The position numbers and the translations under genes were made by a program. A model generated the notes under the pieces. It was not told where the DNA came from, made no database searches, and saw only the letters and a program-made list of their open reading frames with translations. Shown here piece after piece: positions 1 through 7,619 of a DNA stretch of 28,380 bases; the first letter of the stretch is position 1, and each line of letters opens with the position of its first letter. The stretch is from DUQW01 sp050953825 (lineage in GTDB: Bacteria; Bacillota_I; Bacilli_A; Acholeplasmatales; Acholeplasmataceae): assembly GCA_050953825.1 (NCBI GenBank), contig JBMNNF010000008.1, positions 1 to 28,380 of the forward strand. Reading direction: 5' to 3'.

Positions 1-291
1 TCGAGGTCGAGTTAACCCCTTAAATTCATCAAAAGAAATTCCTATATTAAGTCCTCCGGTATTCTGGTTTCCAGCACTCACAATAAATAATACTTTATAT
101 TTAAAACTTAACCAATCTAACAGTCGTGCAAGAGGGCTCATAATACTTGTAAGTTGCCTTACCGGATCTCCGATAGAAATATTAACGACTTTTACAGTAG
201 GAGCTACCGCAGGAGTTGCTCCCTCTCCTTCAAATATTCTCCTTACAGCACGATGAATAACATTGTCACCGCCGGGATATAATTGACCCAT
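1..291 (-). CDS. S8 subtilase-like peptidase, internal fragment
   Basis: An open frame on the minus strand runs off the left edge and is closed upstream by a stop at 319-321. Its translation contains NVIHRAVRRIFEGEG, then KVVNISIGDP, then SPLARLLDWLS, then VLFIVSAGNQN. The SAGN block is the oxyanion-hole region of S8 subtilases and the preceding VNISIGDP is the core strand. The spacing and wording resemble the subtilases encoded next to AAA ATPases (IteS-like); this subfamily assignment is from memory. The catalytic Asp and His would lie upstream and are absent; the Ser would lie beyond the window. The first in-frame ATG (291) has no ribosome binding site, and similarity begins only near 285, so this is a fragment and not a complete gene. 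By hand count GC is about 39% over 1-300, higher than the rest of the window. Confidence 0.6.
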   Translation of the reverse strand, partial: MGQLYPGGDNVIHRAVRRIFEGEGATPAVAPTVKVVNISIGDPVRQLTSIMSPLARLLDWLSFKYKVLFIVSAGNQNTGGLNIGISFDEFKGLTRPR

Positions 292-722
292 AGCGCAATA
301 ATAGCGAGTAGGGCGGGTTCAACATCTTTAAAAATGTCAACCTTGAGATAACCAATAATAGTCGCTTGGATGGTTACTGAAATCATTGAATACATAGTAA
401 ATCTTTTAGAAACTCCAAACCATCCTAATAAGAAAAGTGGAATATTTAATCCTAAAATCGTCACGAACATAATAATATCACGAGTTGACTGACTAATTTG
501 CCCCCCGTTAGATAGTTTAACAATGTCAACGATAAGTTGGGCAATTCCCGGAATGCCACCACCATAGATTCTTAGTTCGGCACTAGCCTCTAAAAACCAT
601 CCCAAACCGATTCCGTAAATCGCTGTTGAAACGATGATAATAAGAATCCGAAATGGTTCTGAGTGGGTAAAATTTTTGAATTTTTCACTTTTAAAAAATT
701 TAATTTTCTTCATTTCTATCAC
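243..722 (-). CDS. YitT family membrane protein, 3' truncated
   Basis: The first ~138 residues look like a YitT/DUF161 integral membrane protein: a basic N-terminus, a first membrane segment around FRILIIIVSTAIYGIGLG, a GGGIPGIAQL stretch typical of the family, further hydrophobic helices, and DVEPALLAII, which matches the family's conserved pre-loop helix. Similarity then stops. The last ~20 codons (to 243) are an out-of-frame reading of the subtilase fragment. YitT proteins are usually 280-300 residues, so about half the protein, including the C-terminal DUF2179-like domain, is missing. A GTG start at 722 has GGAAG nine bases upstream and overlaps the metG 3' end; an ATG at 713 is the alternative. 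The function of the family is poorly defined. It is the last gene of the ecf-to-metG operon. Confidence 0.65.
   Translation of the reverse strand: MIEMKKIKFFKSEKFKNFTHSEPFRILIIIVSTAIYGIGLGWFLEASAELRIYGGGIPGIAQLIVDIVKLSNGGQISQSTRDIIMFVTILGLNIPLFLLGWFGVSKRFTMYSMISVTIQATIIGYLKVDIFKDVEPALLAIIALWVNYIPAVTMLFIVL
283..305. other. Junction between yitT and subtilase-like sequence
   Basis: YitT similarity can be followed to about position 300 and subtilase similarity begins by about 285, in a different minus-strand frame. The breakpoint therefore lies in this interval. No inverted repeats, target-site duplication or transposase sequence is visible beside it. Confidence 0.55.
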
Positions 723-2271
723 TTAATATTTCTTCCATTTTCTTGTCCAAATCAAAACGTTCAAATAAAACTTGGGCTTGATTTGGTCTACCACTTGGAT
801 AAACTCCAAACTCACTAAGCGTTTCAAAAGATAAATCATGATAATTAATTTGTTCAGCAATTTTAACTGATGTTTGTGGTAAATATGGGTTTAATAAAAC
901 TGAAATAAATCTAATAGTTTCGATTAAATGATATAACAAACTGTCTAATTCTTTTTGCTTGGATTCATCTTTATTTAATTTCCAAGGTTCCATTAAATCA
1001 ATATATTTATTGGCACTTCTTGCAAGTGATATAACTACCTCTAAAGCGTCACCAACTTTTAATTCATTCATTAAGTGTTTCATTTCTGGTAAAGCTTTTA
1101 ATGCTTCATTACGTAATTCTTGTGAGTGTTGATCATTAAGTATTACTCTTTTAATTTCTCCACCACGATATTTTTTGATCATACCTAAAGTTCGATTAAC
1201 TAAATTACCAACAGTATTAGCTAAATCACTATTATTTCTTTCGATTATTAACTCATATGTCATATTTCCATCAGTATTATATGGAATTTCATGTAGACAA
1301 TAATATCGAACTGGATCAACTCCAAAGTATTTGACCAATTCGTTAGTATACATGACATTTCCGGTTGATTTACTCATTTTATTACGATTAAATAAAATCC
1401 ATGGATGACCAAAGATCGTCTTTGGTAAATCAATGCCTAAAGCTAATAAGATAATTGGCCAAAAGATAACGTGAAATCTCATAACATCTTTACCAACAAC
1501 ATGAAGGTCAGCTGGCCAATATTTTTTAAATAATTCACCTGGTTCTTTTTCTGGTGAATAGTCTAATCCGGTTATATAATTACATAATGCATCAATCCAT
1601 ACATACATCACATGTTTTGGATCACTTAAAATGGGAATTCCCCAATCGAAAGCTGTTCTAGTAATTGATATATCTAATAGTGGTTCTTCTAAAAAGTTTT
1701 TTATCATTTCGTTTTTTCTTGATTCTGGCAAAATAAAATTAGGATTTCTCTTAATATGGTCAACTAGTTGTTGTTGGTAATTACTCAATTTGAAAAAATA
1801 GGCTTCTTCACTCATCCAAATAGGAATATCACCTTGAGCGGTTTTGCCATCAATTAAGTCTTTTTCAGAAACAAACGATTCTTCCGATAAAGAATACCAA
1901 CCTTCGTAATGGCCTAAATAGATATCGCCCTGATCTAATAGTTTTTTAAAGATTTGTTGAACCGAATGGACATGTCTTTCATCAGTCGTTCGTACGAACG
2001 CATCATAACTAATGTCAACTAGATCAAAAATATTTTTAATCTCTTTTGAAATTAAATCAACATAGGTCTGAGGATCAACTCCATTGTTTTTAGCGTATTC
2101 TTCAATTTTTTGTCCGTGTTCATCAGTTCCTGTTTGAAAATAGACATCATATCCTTCTAATCTTTTAAATCTAGCGATAGCATCAGTTAGAATGATTTCA
2201 TAAACATTTCCAATATGTGGAATTGCTGAACTATATGGGATGGCTGTTGTAATGTAATATTTCTTTTTCAT
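700..2271 (-). CDS. metG: Methionyl-tRNA synthetase
   Basis: Class I aminoacyl-tRNA synthetase that charges initiator and elongator tRNA-Met. The HIGH-type motif reads HIGN (residues 19-22) within AIPYSSAIPHIGNVYE, followed by GTDEHGQKI; the KMSKS loop is at residues 298-302 (NKMSKSTGNVM). The connective-peptide region around residues 122-140 (YEGWYSLSEESF) lacks the CxxC zinc knuckles of many bacterial enzymes. At 523 residues it also lacks the C-terminal Trbp111-like tRNA-binding domain. The alpha-helical anticodon-binding domain occupies the last ~170 residues. The ATG at 2271 overlaps the rsmI TGA (ATGA), with AGGAGAG upstream. No T-box leader is present: the gene is internal to a long operon, as expected from the coupled start. 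Confidence 0.96.
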   Translation of the reverse strand: MKKKYYITTAIPYSSAIPHIGNVYEIILTDAIARFKRLEGYDVYFQTGTDEHGQKIEEYAKNNGVDPQTYVDLISKEIKNIFDLVDISYDAFVRTTDERHVHSVQQIFKKLLDQGDIYLGHYEGWYSLSEESFVSEKDLIDGKTAQGDIPIWMSEEAYFFKLSNYQQQLVDHIKRNPNFILPESRKNEMIKNFLEEPLLDISITRTAFDWGIPILSDPKHVMYVWIDALCNYITGLDYSPEKEPGELFKKYWPADLHVVGKDVMRFHVIFWPIILLALGIDLPKTIFGHPWILFNRNKMSKSTGNVMYTNELVKYFGVDPVRYYCLHEIPYNTDGNMTYELIIERNNSDLANTVGNLVNRTLGMIKKYRGGEIKRVILNDQHSQELRNEALKALPEMKHLMNELKVGDALEVVISLARSANKYIDLMEPWKLNKDESKQKELDSLLYHLIETIRFISVLLNPYLPQTSVKIAEQINYHDLSFETLSEFGVYPSGRPNQAQVLFERFDLDKKMEEILSDRNEEN

Positions 2272-3119
2272 TTCTCTCTCCTAATTTTATATAACTTGTA
2301 AATTTCTGATTTTGATTTATTTAAATCTTTAGCAACTAATTTCATCGCTTCTTTTTCATCATTTCCCAAATCAAGATAATATTTAACGTGTTCATCAATC
2401 GTAAATTTTTTAAAATAATCAGTCGGGTTCCCCCCTTCAATAACTAAGACGCACTCACCTAATATCTCGGGTTCATTTTGAATAATATCTTCTACATTAC
2501 CTCTAATGATAGTTTCAAACTTTTTAGTTAATTCTCTAGCAATAACTACTCGTCTATTTCCCAAAACTTCTAAAATATTATTTAAAGTTTTATAAATTCG
2601 ATTACTTGCTTCATAAATGACTAAAGTTTCAGGTTTATATAAATAATCATTTAACAACGTTTTTTGTTTTTCTTCACCTCGCGGAAGAAAACCCAAAAAT
2701 ATAAATGGTTGAATGATTAATCCTGAAGTGATAAGTGCGGGTAAGATCGCATTAGCTCCAGGAATGGAAACTACATTAAAATCTCTTTCTATTGCCATTT
2801 TAACAATTTCGTATCCAGGATCACTAATTCCTGGTGTTCCAGCATCAGTAATTAAGGCAATATTATTCCCTTCTTTTAATAAATTAATAATTTTTTCACC
2901 TTTAATCTCTTTATTAAATTCGAAATAACTATCAACTTGATTATTAATTTCGTAATAATCTAATAATTTTTTACTGTGTCTGGTATCTTCACAAAAGATA
3001 TAGTCAACTTCTTTTAATATTCGAACCGCTCTAAAAGTAATATCTTCCAAATTACCAATTGGAGTTGATACTAAGTAAAGTGTTGAATTTTCATTTTGAA
3101 AGTTTTGAGTAATTTTCAT
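2268..3119 (-). CDS. rsmI: 16S rRNA (cytidine-1402-2'-O)-methyltransferase
   Basis: SAM-dependent methyltransferase of the tetrapyrrole-methylase fold that modifies C1402 in the decoding centre of 16S rRNA. Family blocks appear in order: LVSTPIGNLEDITFRAV near the N-terminus, CEDTRHSKKLL, LITDAGTPGISDPG, SIPGANAILPAL and FLGFLPRG. The length of 283 residues is normal for the family, and the C-terminal helical tail (KSEIYKLYK) matches the RsmI HTH extension. The start lies one base after the stop of the upstream TerB-like gene, and its TGA overlaps the metG ATG, so the genes are probably translationally coupled. The neighbourhood tmk-holB-ricT-rsmI-metG is conserved in Bacillota. Confidence 0.95.
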   Translation of the reverse strand: MKITQNFQNENSTLYLVSTPIGNLEDITFRAVRILKEVDYIFCEDTRHSKKLLDYYEINNQVDSYFEFNKEIKGEKIINLLKEGNNIALITDAGTPGISDPGYEIVKMAIERDFNVVSIPGANAILPALITSGLIIQPFIFLGFLPRGEEKQKTLLNDYLYKPETLVIYEASNRIYKTLNNILEVLGNRRVVIARELTKKFETIIRGNVEDIIQNEPEILGECVLVIEGGNPTDYFKKFTIDEHVKYYLDLGNDEKEAMKLVAKDLNKSKSEIYKLYKIRREK

Positions 3120-3120
3120 T

Positions 3121-3531
3121 TTATGAATTGACCGCTTTTTTCGCCTTTTCGATTAAATCTCTTTCATCATAAATTAATCGCATTAGTTGTTTCTTTTTAG
3201 CTACAGTAATTCCAAATCTTTCTCTAATTTCTTCTAAAAAGAAATGTTGTTCTGTGTTGTATAATTCATCATAAAGAGGTAACTTTGATAAATTTAAAAA
3301 GACGATATTTCTTACTGCAATTGGTGCTGATTCAAAAAAGATAATAGTTTTATCATAATCATCACTTAATTTAAAAGTGTATTCAGCAGCCACATCATCA
3401 CCAATTTCAGCTAACATCAAATTTAAAATTCGATCTTCATAGTTTGATGGTTCACCATCAATGGAACATAGATGGAGTGCTAAATCTAAAAATTTTAATT
3501 TTTCTTTTCTAGTTAATGAATGTAATAACAT
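3121..3531 (-). CDS. TerB-like helical protein of unknown function
   Basis: A 136-residue, largely alpha-helical protein with no signal peptide or membrane segment. The block FLDLALHLCSIDGEPSNYED resembles the first helices of TerB-like domains (hydrophobic helix, then an acidic IDGE turn), but this is a weak match made by eye. The C-terminus is basic and charged (VAKKKQLMRLIYDERDLIEKAKK). It starts at a TAATG overlap with ricT and ends one base before rsmI, so it is coupled to both. In Bacillus subtilis the corresponding place between ricT and rsmI holds yabA, a DnaA/DnaN-interacting regulator; this protein shows no YabA features such as a leucine zipper followed by a zinc-binding Cys/His tail. 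Function unknown. Confidence 0.6.
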   Translation of the reverse strand: MLLHSLTRKEKLKFLDLALHLCSIDGEPSNYEDRILNLMLAEIGDDVAAEYTFKLSDDYDKTIIFFESAPIAVRNIVFLNLSKLPLYDELYNTEQHFFLEEIRERFGITVAKKKQLMRLIYDERDLIEKAKKAVNS

Positions 3532-4328
3532 TATTCCACCCCTTCATATTCTCCTTTTTTAAGCCAAACTCTTTCTTGTTCTTCGCCTTTAAAAATTAAT
3601 ATTTTTTCTCTCAACAAGTTAACATCTTTAACTTGATATATTTCATTTTTATATTTAATCTTATCACCAATAGTTGGTAAAATTTCTTTTAAGTGGGTAT
3701 ATGCTTCGTTTTCATATTTAATACAACATAATAATTTATCGCATGCCCCTGAAATTTTAGAAGGATTAAGAGCCATATTTTGATTTTTAGCCATGCGAAT
3801 TGTAATTACATCAAATTCTTCAATAAATTTCTTGCAACACAAAACTCGTCCACACGGACCAATGCCACCTACTATTTTAGCACCGTCTCTTGAACCAATT
3901 TGTCTTAGTTCAATTCTTGTTTGGTAGACATATGATAAATCTTTAACTAATTCTCTAAAGTCAACTCTTTCTTCAGCTTCAAAATAAATTAGTAGTCTTT
4001 TTCGATCAAGTGTGTATTCTGCATCTAAAACCGACATATCTAATTTATGTTTTTTTACTAAATCTTTAGTAGTAACTACTACTTCGTGAGTTTCTTTATC
4101 ATTTTGTTCTTGGGCGATATAATCTTCGTCATTAGCCTTTCTAATAAATGTAACTAATTCTTGATTAAATTGTTCATCTTCTATTTCTAAAGTTGCAATA
4201 ACTTCAGCTAATTCAACACCTCGAGGTGTTTCAATAACTACATTTTCATCGTCTAACACTTCAATGTTTGCTGCATCAAAATAATATCTTTGCCCTGAAT
4301 TTTTAATTTTAACTAAACTGACTTTCAT
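3531..4328 (-). CDS. ricT: PSP1-domain regulatory protein RicT (YaaT)
   Basis: A 265-residue PSP1-domain protein. Six cysteines lie in the family pattern: C159, C164 and C165 in GIGPCGRVLCCKKF, and C196, C201 and C202 in GACDKLLCCIKYENEAY. In B. subtilis RicT forms the Y-complex with RicA and RicF, binds Fe-S clusters and promotes maturation of mRNAs by RNase Y, with effects on sporulation and biofilm. RicA and RicF are not in this window. The ATG at 4328 overlaps the holB TGA, and its TAA overlaps the next gene's ATG. Neighbours holB and tmk are the usual partners in Bacillota. Confidence 0.93.
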   Translation of the reverse strand: MKVSLVKIKNSGQRYYFDAANIEVLDDENVVIETPRGVELAEVIATLEIEDEQFNQELVTFIRKANDEDYIAQEQNDKETHEVVVTTKDLVKKHKLDMSVLDAEYTLDRKRLLIYFEAEERVDFRELVKDLSYVYQTRIELRQIGSRDGAKIVGGIGPCGRVLCCKKFIEEFDVITIRMAKNQNMALNPSKISGACDKLLCCIKYENEAYTHLKEILPTIGDKIKYKNEIYQVKDVNLLREKILIFKGEEQERVWLKKGEYEGVE

Positions 4329-5275
4329 AAATTGCGCTCCTTATCTAAATCTAAGAGTAGTTTGTGATAATATGTGTGAATATTTACTGGGACTCTTAGC
4401 CTATTAATATTTTCTTTAATTTTTGAAGTAATTTTTTCTAAATCATCTAAACTTAGTTTGGCACTTATTTTCCTGATTTCACTTCTTAATGAATCAAAAG
4501 TAATCGTTCGATTAACTTTATAGCGAATTAAATCGGTAAAAAACATTAAAAGTATATTCATAAATGATTTGTACCACTCGGTGTCCGCCTTGGTTTCTTG
4601 AAGTAAATCACTATAATCAATACCAAAAATAATATCACTATTTAACCAATCATTACTTAATTTTTCAATAAATTCAGCTATTTCTAAAACTGGAGGATAT
4701 TCAATTAAATTAATCGCTTGTTCAATACTATTAGTAATTTCAGGTAATATTTCTGAAATTAATTGATTAACACCCTTTTGAATTAACTCATTTTTAATTT
4801 CCAGTTTATTAATTCCGACTAAATGAATAATTTGACTTCGTGATTGAATTGTTTGTAAAACTTGAGATAAGTTTTCAGTTAACAAAAATCCATAAGTTGT
4901 TTTTCCTTCTGGTTCTTCTAAAAACTTAAGTAAGCTATTGGCTCCAGCTTGGGTGATTTTTTCGATATCTTCGATAATATAAACTCTGGCTCCGGCATAT
5001 AAACTAGTTTTAGAAAATTCATTTTGTAAATTCAAAATTTGTTCTTTCTTAATTGAGTTTCCTTCAGGTTGAACTAAAATTACGTTTGGATGATTAAGTT
5101 TTTTAATTTGATTGAAAAGTCGTTCTTGATCTTCTCCTTTTCTTTTTAGTAACTCGGTGCTCACTAAAAAAGAAAGGTTTAGTTTACCAGCCCCTTTTGG
5201 ACCTTCAAGTAAGTAAAGATGTGACATTCTTTTCTTTTTAATTGTTGAATTGAAAAAACTTAAAGCCCATTTCAT
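4325..5275 (-). CDS. holB: DNA polymerase III delta' subunit
   Basis: A 316-residue clamp-loader subunit of the AAA+ fold. A P-loop-like GPKGAGK is near residues 25-31, followed by HPNVILVQPEG, KEQILNLQNEF, ARVYIIEDIEKITQAGANSL, the FLEEPEGKTTYGFLLT sensor-1 region and IQSRSQIIHL. The zinc module that normally sits between the P-loop and HPD/HPN (a Cys plus CxxC) is absent; the segment contains no cysteine. The C-terminal helical collar domain is divergent but of normal length. It overlaps tmk (ATGA at 5272-5275) and ricT by four bases each. Role: loading the beta clamp during replication. Confidence 0.92.
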   Translation of the reverse strand: MKWALSFFNSTIKKKRMSHLYLLEGPKGAGKLNLSFLVSTELLKRKGEDQERLFNQIKKLNHPNVILVQPEGNSIKKEQILNLQNEFSKTSLYAGARVYIIEDIEKITQAGANSLLKFLEEPEGKTTYGFLLTENLSQVLQTIQSRSQIIHLVGINKLEIKNELIQKGVNQLISEILPEITNSIEQAINLIEYPPVLEIAEFIEKLSNDWLNSDIIFGIDYSDLLQETKADTEWYKSFMNILLMFFTDLIRYKVNRTITFDSLRSEIRKISAKLSLDDLEKITSKIKENINRLRVPVNIHTYYHKLLLDLDKERNL

Positions 5276-5880
5276 AATCTCTCTTCTAACACCCTCATTA
5301 TTTCATTAAAGCTAATTTCAATTGTTTCATTAGCATTAATTTTAACCATTCTTTCCGGATACATTTCTAGTAATTTGAAATAACCTTCTCTTACTTTTTC
5401 ATGAAAAGAAATTTCTTCTTTATCAAGACGATTTAAATCGTCATCTCTTTGTCTAATTCTTTTTAACCCTATTTCTGGTAAAACATCTAAGTAGAAAGTA
5501 ATAGTAGGTAAATGCTTAAGTGCGAAAGCGTTCGCTTTTGATACAAAATCAAAACCTAAATCACGACCGTACGCTTGATAAGCTAATGATGAATCTACAT
5601 AACGGTCGCATAATACAATTTTTCCTTCTTTTAAAGCTGGTAGTACTTTTTCTTCTAAATGTTGCGTTCTTGAAGCAGCAAAAAGTAAGGCTTCGGTTGC
5701 TGCCGTCATTTCAGTATTTTGAGAATCTAAAATTACTTTTCTAATTTGTTCGGCAACTTTACTACCGCCTGGTTCTCTAGTTGTTAAGACTTGATATCCT
5801 TTTTTAATAAGGGCTGATTCAACTCTTTTTATAACCGAAGTTTTTCCGCTTCCTTCTCCGCCTTCAAAAGTAATAAACAT
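5272..5880 (-). CDS. tmk: Thymidylate kinase
   Basis: A 202-residue nucleoside monophosphate kinase converting dTMP to dTDP. The P-loop EGGEGSGKT is at residues 6-14, followed by TREPGGS (dTMP and phosphate contacts), the DRYVDSSLAYQAYGR block and a LID region RIRQRDDDLNR. This arrangement fits bacterial TMPK. An AAAAGGAGAAAAAGCT leader precedes the ATG at 5880. The start is 15 bases after the truA stop. Pairing tmk with holB and ricT is standard in Bacillota; the small PII-like gene darA (yaaQ), often present between them, is missing here. Confidence 0.96.
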   Translation of the reverse strand: MFITFEGGEGSGKTSVIKRVESALIKKGYQVLTTREPGGSKVAEQIRKVILDSQNTEMTAATEALLFAASRTQHLEEKVLPALKEGKIVLCDRYVDSSLAYQAYGRDLGFDFVSKANAFALKHLPTITFYLDVLPEIGLKRIRQRDDDLNRLDKEEISFHEKVREGYFKLLEMYPERMVKINANETIEISFNEIMRVLEERL

Positions 5881-5895
5881 AGCTTTTTCTCCTTT

Positions 5896-6621
5896 TCAAT
5901 AATTAATCTTGACTAAGAACAATCCTTTAGCCGGGGCCGTTTTATTAGCGATATGTTGATCTTTAGTTTCTAATATTTCCGATATTTTAGAAATATCTTT
6001 TTTACCACTAGCAATTTCAACTAATAAACCAACCATTCTTCTAACTTGATATCTTAAGAAACTGTTACCATGAATTTTAATTTTTATATGAGTTTTAGTT
6101 TCTATAATTTTTATACTATAAATCGTTTTTACTGTTGGCTTTAATTCATTGGTAACAGTAAAACCACCAAAATCATGACTACCTTCTAATAATTTAGATG
6201 CTTCTTTTAACTTATTAATATCGATATTTGGGTAATAAACTTCATATCTTTGGTTAAAGACGTTAGATTCTTCTTTGGTGATAACATATTCATACACTTT
6301 AGATTTAGCATCATGTCTAGCATGAAATGTATTACTGACAAGTTCCGCCTTAATAACTCTAATATCATCTGGTAATCTTTTATTTAATCCGGTAACTAAA
6401 ATATCTGGATCCAATTTAGCTTCAAAATCAAAGTGGACAACTTGACCTTTAGCATGCACTCCTTTATCAGTTCTACCAGAAGTATATACTAATACTTCTT
6501 TAGCGGTCATTCTTTTTAATGCTTTTTCTAAAGTTTTTTGAATGCTTCGATGTTCATTTAATCGTTGCATACCGTGATAATCAGAACCATCGTAAGCGAT
6601 TGTTAATTTATAACGATACAT
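5896..6621 (-). CDS. truA: tRNA pseudouridine(38-40) synthase
   Basis: A 241-residue TruA family enzyme that isomerises uridines 38-40 in the tRNA anticodon arm. The N-terminal TIAYDGSDYHGMQ block and the catalytic motif SGRTDKGVHA (Asp52) are intact. The C-terminal GNSFLRYQVRRMVGLLVE block is the second family signature. The start overlaps the ecfT stop by one base (TAATG), with TAGGAT upstream. Position directly after ecfT matches the B. subtilis rplQ-ecfA1-ecfA2-ecfT-truA order, but rplM and rpsI, which normally follow, are replaced here by tmk-holB. Confidence 0.96.
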   Translation of the reverse strand: MYRYKLTIAYDGSDYHGMQRLNEHRSIQKTLEKALKRMTAKEVLVYTSGRTDKGVHAKGQVVHFDFEAKLDPDILVTGLNKRLPDDIRVIKAELVSNTFHARHDAKSKVYEYVITKEESNVFNQRYEVYYPNIDINKLKEASKLLEGSHDFGGFTVTNELKPTVKTIYSIKIIETKTHIKIKIHGNSFLRYQVRRMVGLLVEIASGKKDISKISEILETKDQHIANKTAPAKGLFLVKINY

Positions 6622-7619
6622 TATAATAAAATCCTACCAACAATAATTGCGCATAAAATTAATGACGTTACTATCAAACTGATGATATCAGCTCTTTTAG
6701 TTTTATATTCATCAATTTTAGTTCGCTTAGCTCCGATTTCGTAACCTCTGGCTTCCATCGCATTACTTAAATCTTCAGCTCTTTTAAATGAAATAATAAA
6801 GACTGGGACTAATAATGATACCATCTGCATAATTTTGTCTTTCAGTCTACCTTCTTTAAAATCAACCCCTCTTGACGCTTGCGCCTTCATAATTTTATTA
6901 GTTTCTTCAAGAAGTGTTGGAATATATCTTAATGTTAACGACAACATCATCGCTAGTGTATCAACTGGAAATTTAATTACTTTTAACGGTTTTAAAAGTG
7001 ATTCAATCCCGTGATTTAAATCAGTTGTCATTGTCGTTAACGTTAGAAGTGATGTTAAAATGATAACATTTAAAATTCTTAAAACTAAAAATCCACTTCT
7101 AATTAATGCTTCATCGTATAGCTTAACGCTATAAGGAGCAATTAATCCCCATTCACTTGGTATGAAATATTGAACGGCAAATAGCCCAAATACCATAATT
7201 AAGAAATAAATAAATTTAAATTTGATATATTTCTTAGTCAAGAAGTAAATTGCTAATATCAAAATTATTGCCCCGATGCTCGCCCAAGTAAAATTTAACT
7301 TTATTTCAGGAACAACTAATGTAGCCGTTGGATCTACTTGATAATAAAATATTTGAATAATAAAAGTAAATGTCAATAAAAACATTACCGGTCTAAAACC
7401 TTTTAACACACTCATAATTGGAACTTTAGAAGTTGCAATTAATAAAATATTAATTAAAGTTAATCCTCCTAAAGTTGCCAAATACGGCCACTCAACTCTT
7501 ACTGGAATAATAAATAGAGACGCTAACATTAAGACTAATGTTACTAACTTATATCTTGGATCGAGGCGATGAAGCCAAGAATCTCTTGGGACATATTGTC
7601 CAATAACAATATTATTCAT
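6621..7619 (-). CDS. ecfT: ECF transporter transmembrane subunit EcfT
   Basis: Membrane scaffold of a group II energy-coupling-factor transporter, linking the two ATPases to exchangeable substrate-binding S components for vitamins and other micronutrients. The N-terminus YVPRDSWLHRLDPRYKL and the two cytoplasmic coupling motifs, QASRG (residues 247-251, Ser in place of the usual first Ala) and EARG (289-292), identify it. It is 332 residues long, against about 265 for typical EcfT; the extra length is a hydrophobic stretch around residues 111-165 that could add two membrane helices. The ATG at 7619 was chosen over the longer TTG reading at 7634 because GGAGG lies seven bases upstream. It overlaps ecfA2 by eight bases. 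Confidence 0.94.
   Translation of the reverse strand: MNNIVIGQYVPRDSWLHRLDPRYKLVTLVLMLASLFIIPVRVEWPYLATLGGLTLINILLIATSKVPIMSVLKGFRPVMFLLTFTFIIQIFYYQVDPTATLVVPEIKLNFTWASIGAIILILAIYFLTKKYIKFKFIYFLIMVFGLFAVQYFIPSEWGLIAPYSVKLYDEALIRSGFLVLRILNVIILTSLLTLTTMTTDLNHGIESLLKPLKVIKFPVDTLAMMLSLTLRYIPTLLEETNKIMKAQASRGVDFKEGRLKDKIMQMVSLLVPVFIISFKRAEDLSNAMEARGYEIGAKRTKIDEYKTKRADIISLIVTSLILCAIIVGRILL

Noticed and set aside
243..300. The last ~20 codons of the YitT-like frame as genuine YitT sequence
   Set aside because: They do not resemble the family, and the same bases encode subtilase sequence in another frame.
5520..5744. Plus-strand open frame inside tmk, and similar plus-strand frames inside rsmI, pepF, rpsK, infA and the symporter gene
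   Set aside because: Antisense shadows of well-identified genes, without RBS or recognisable products.
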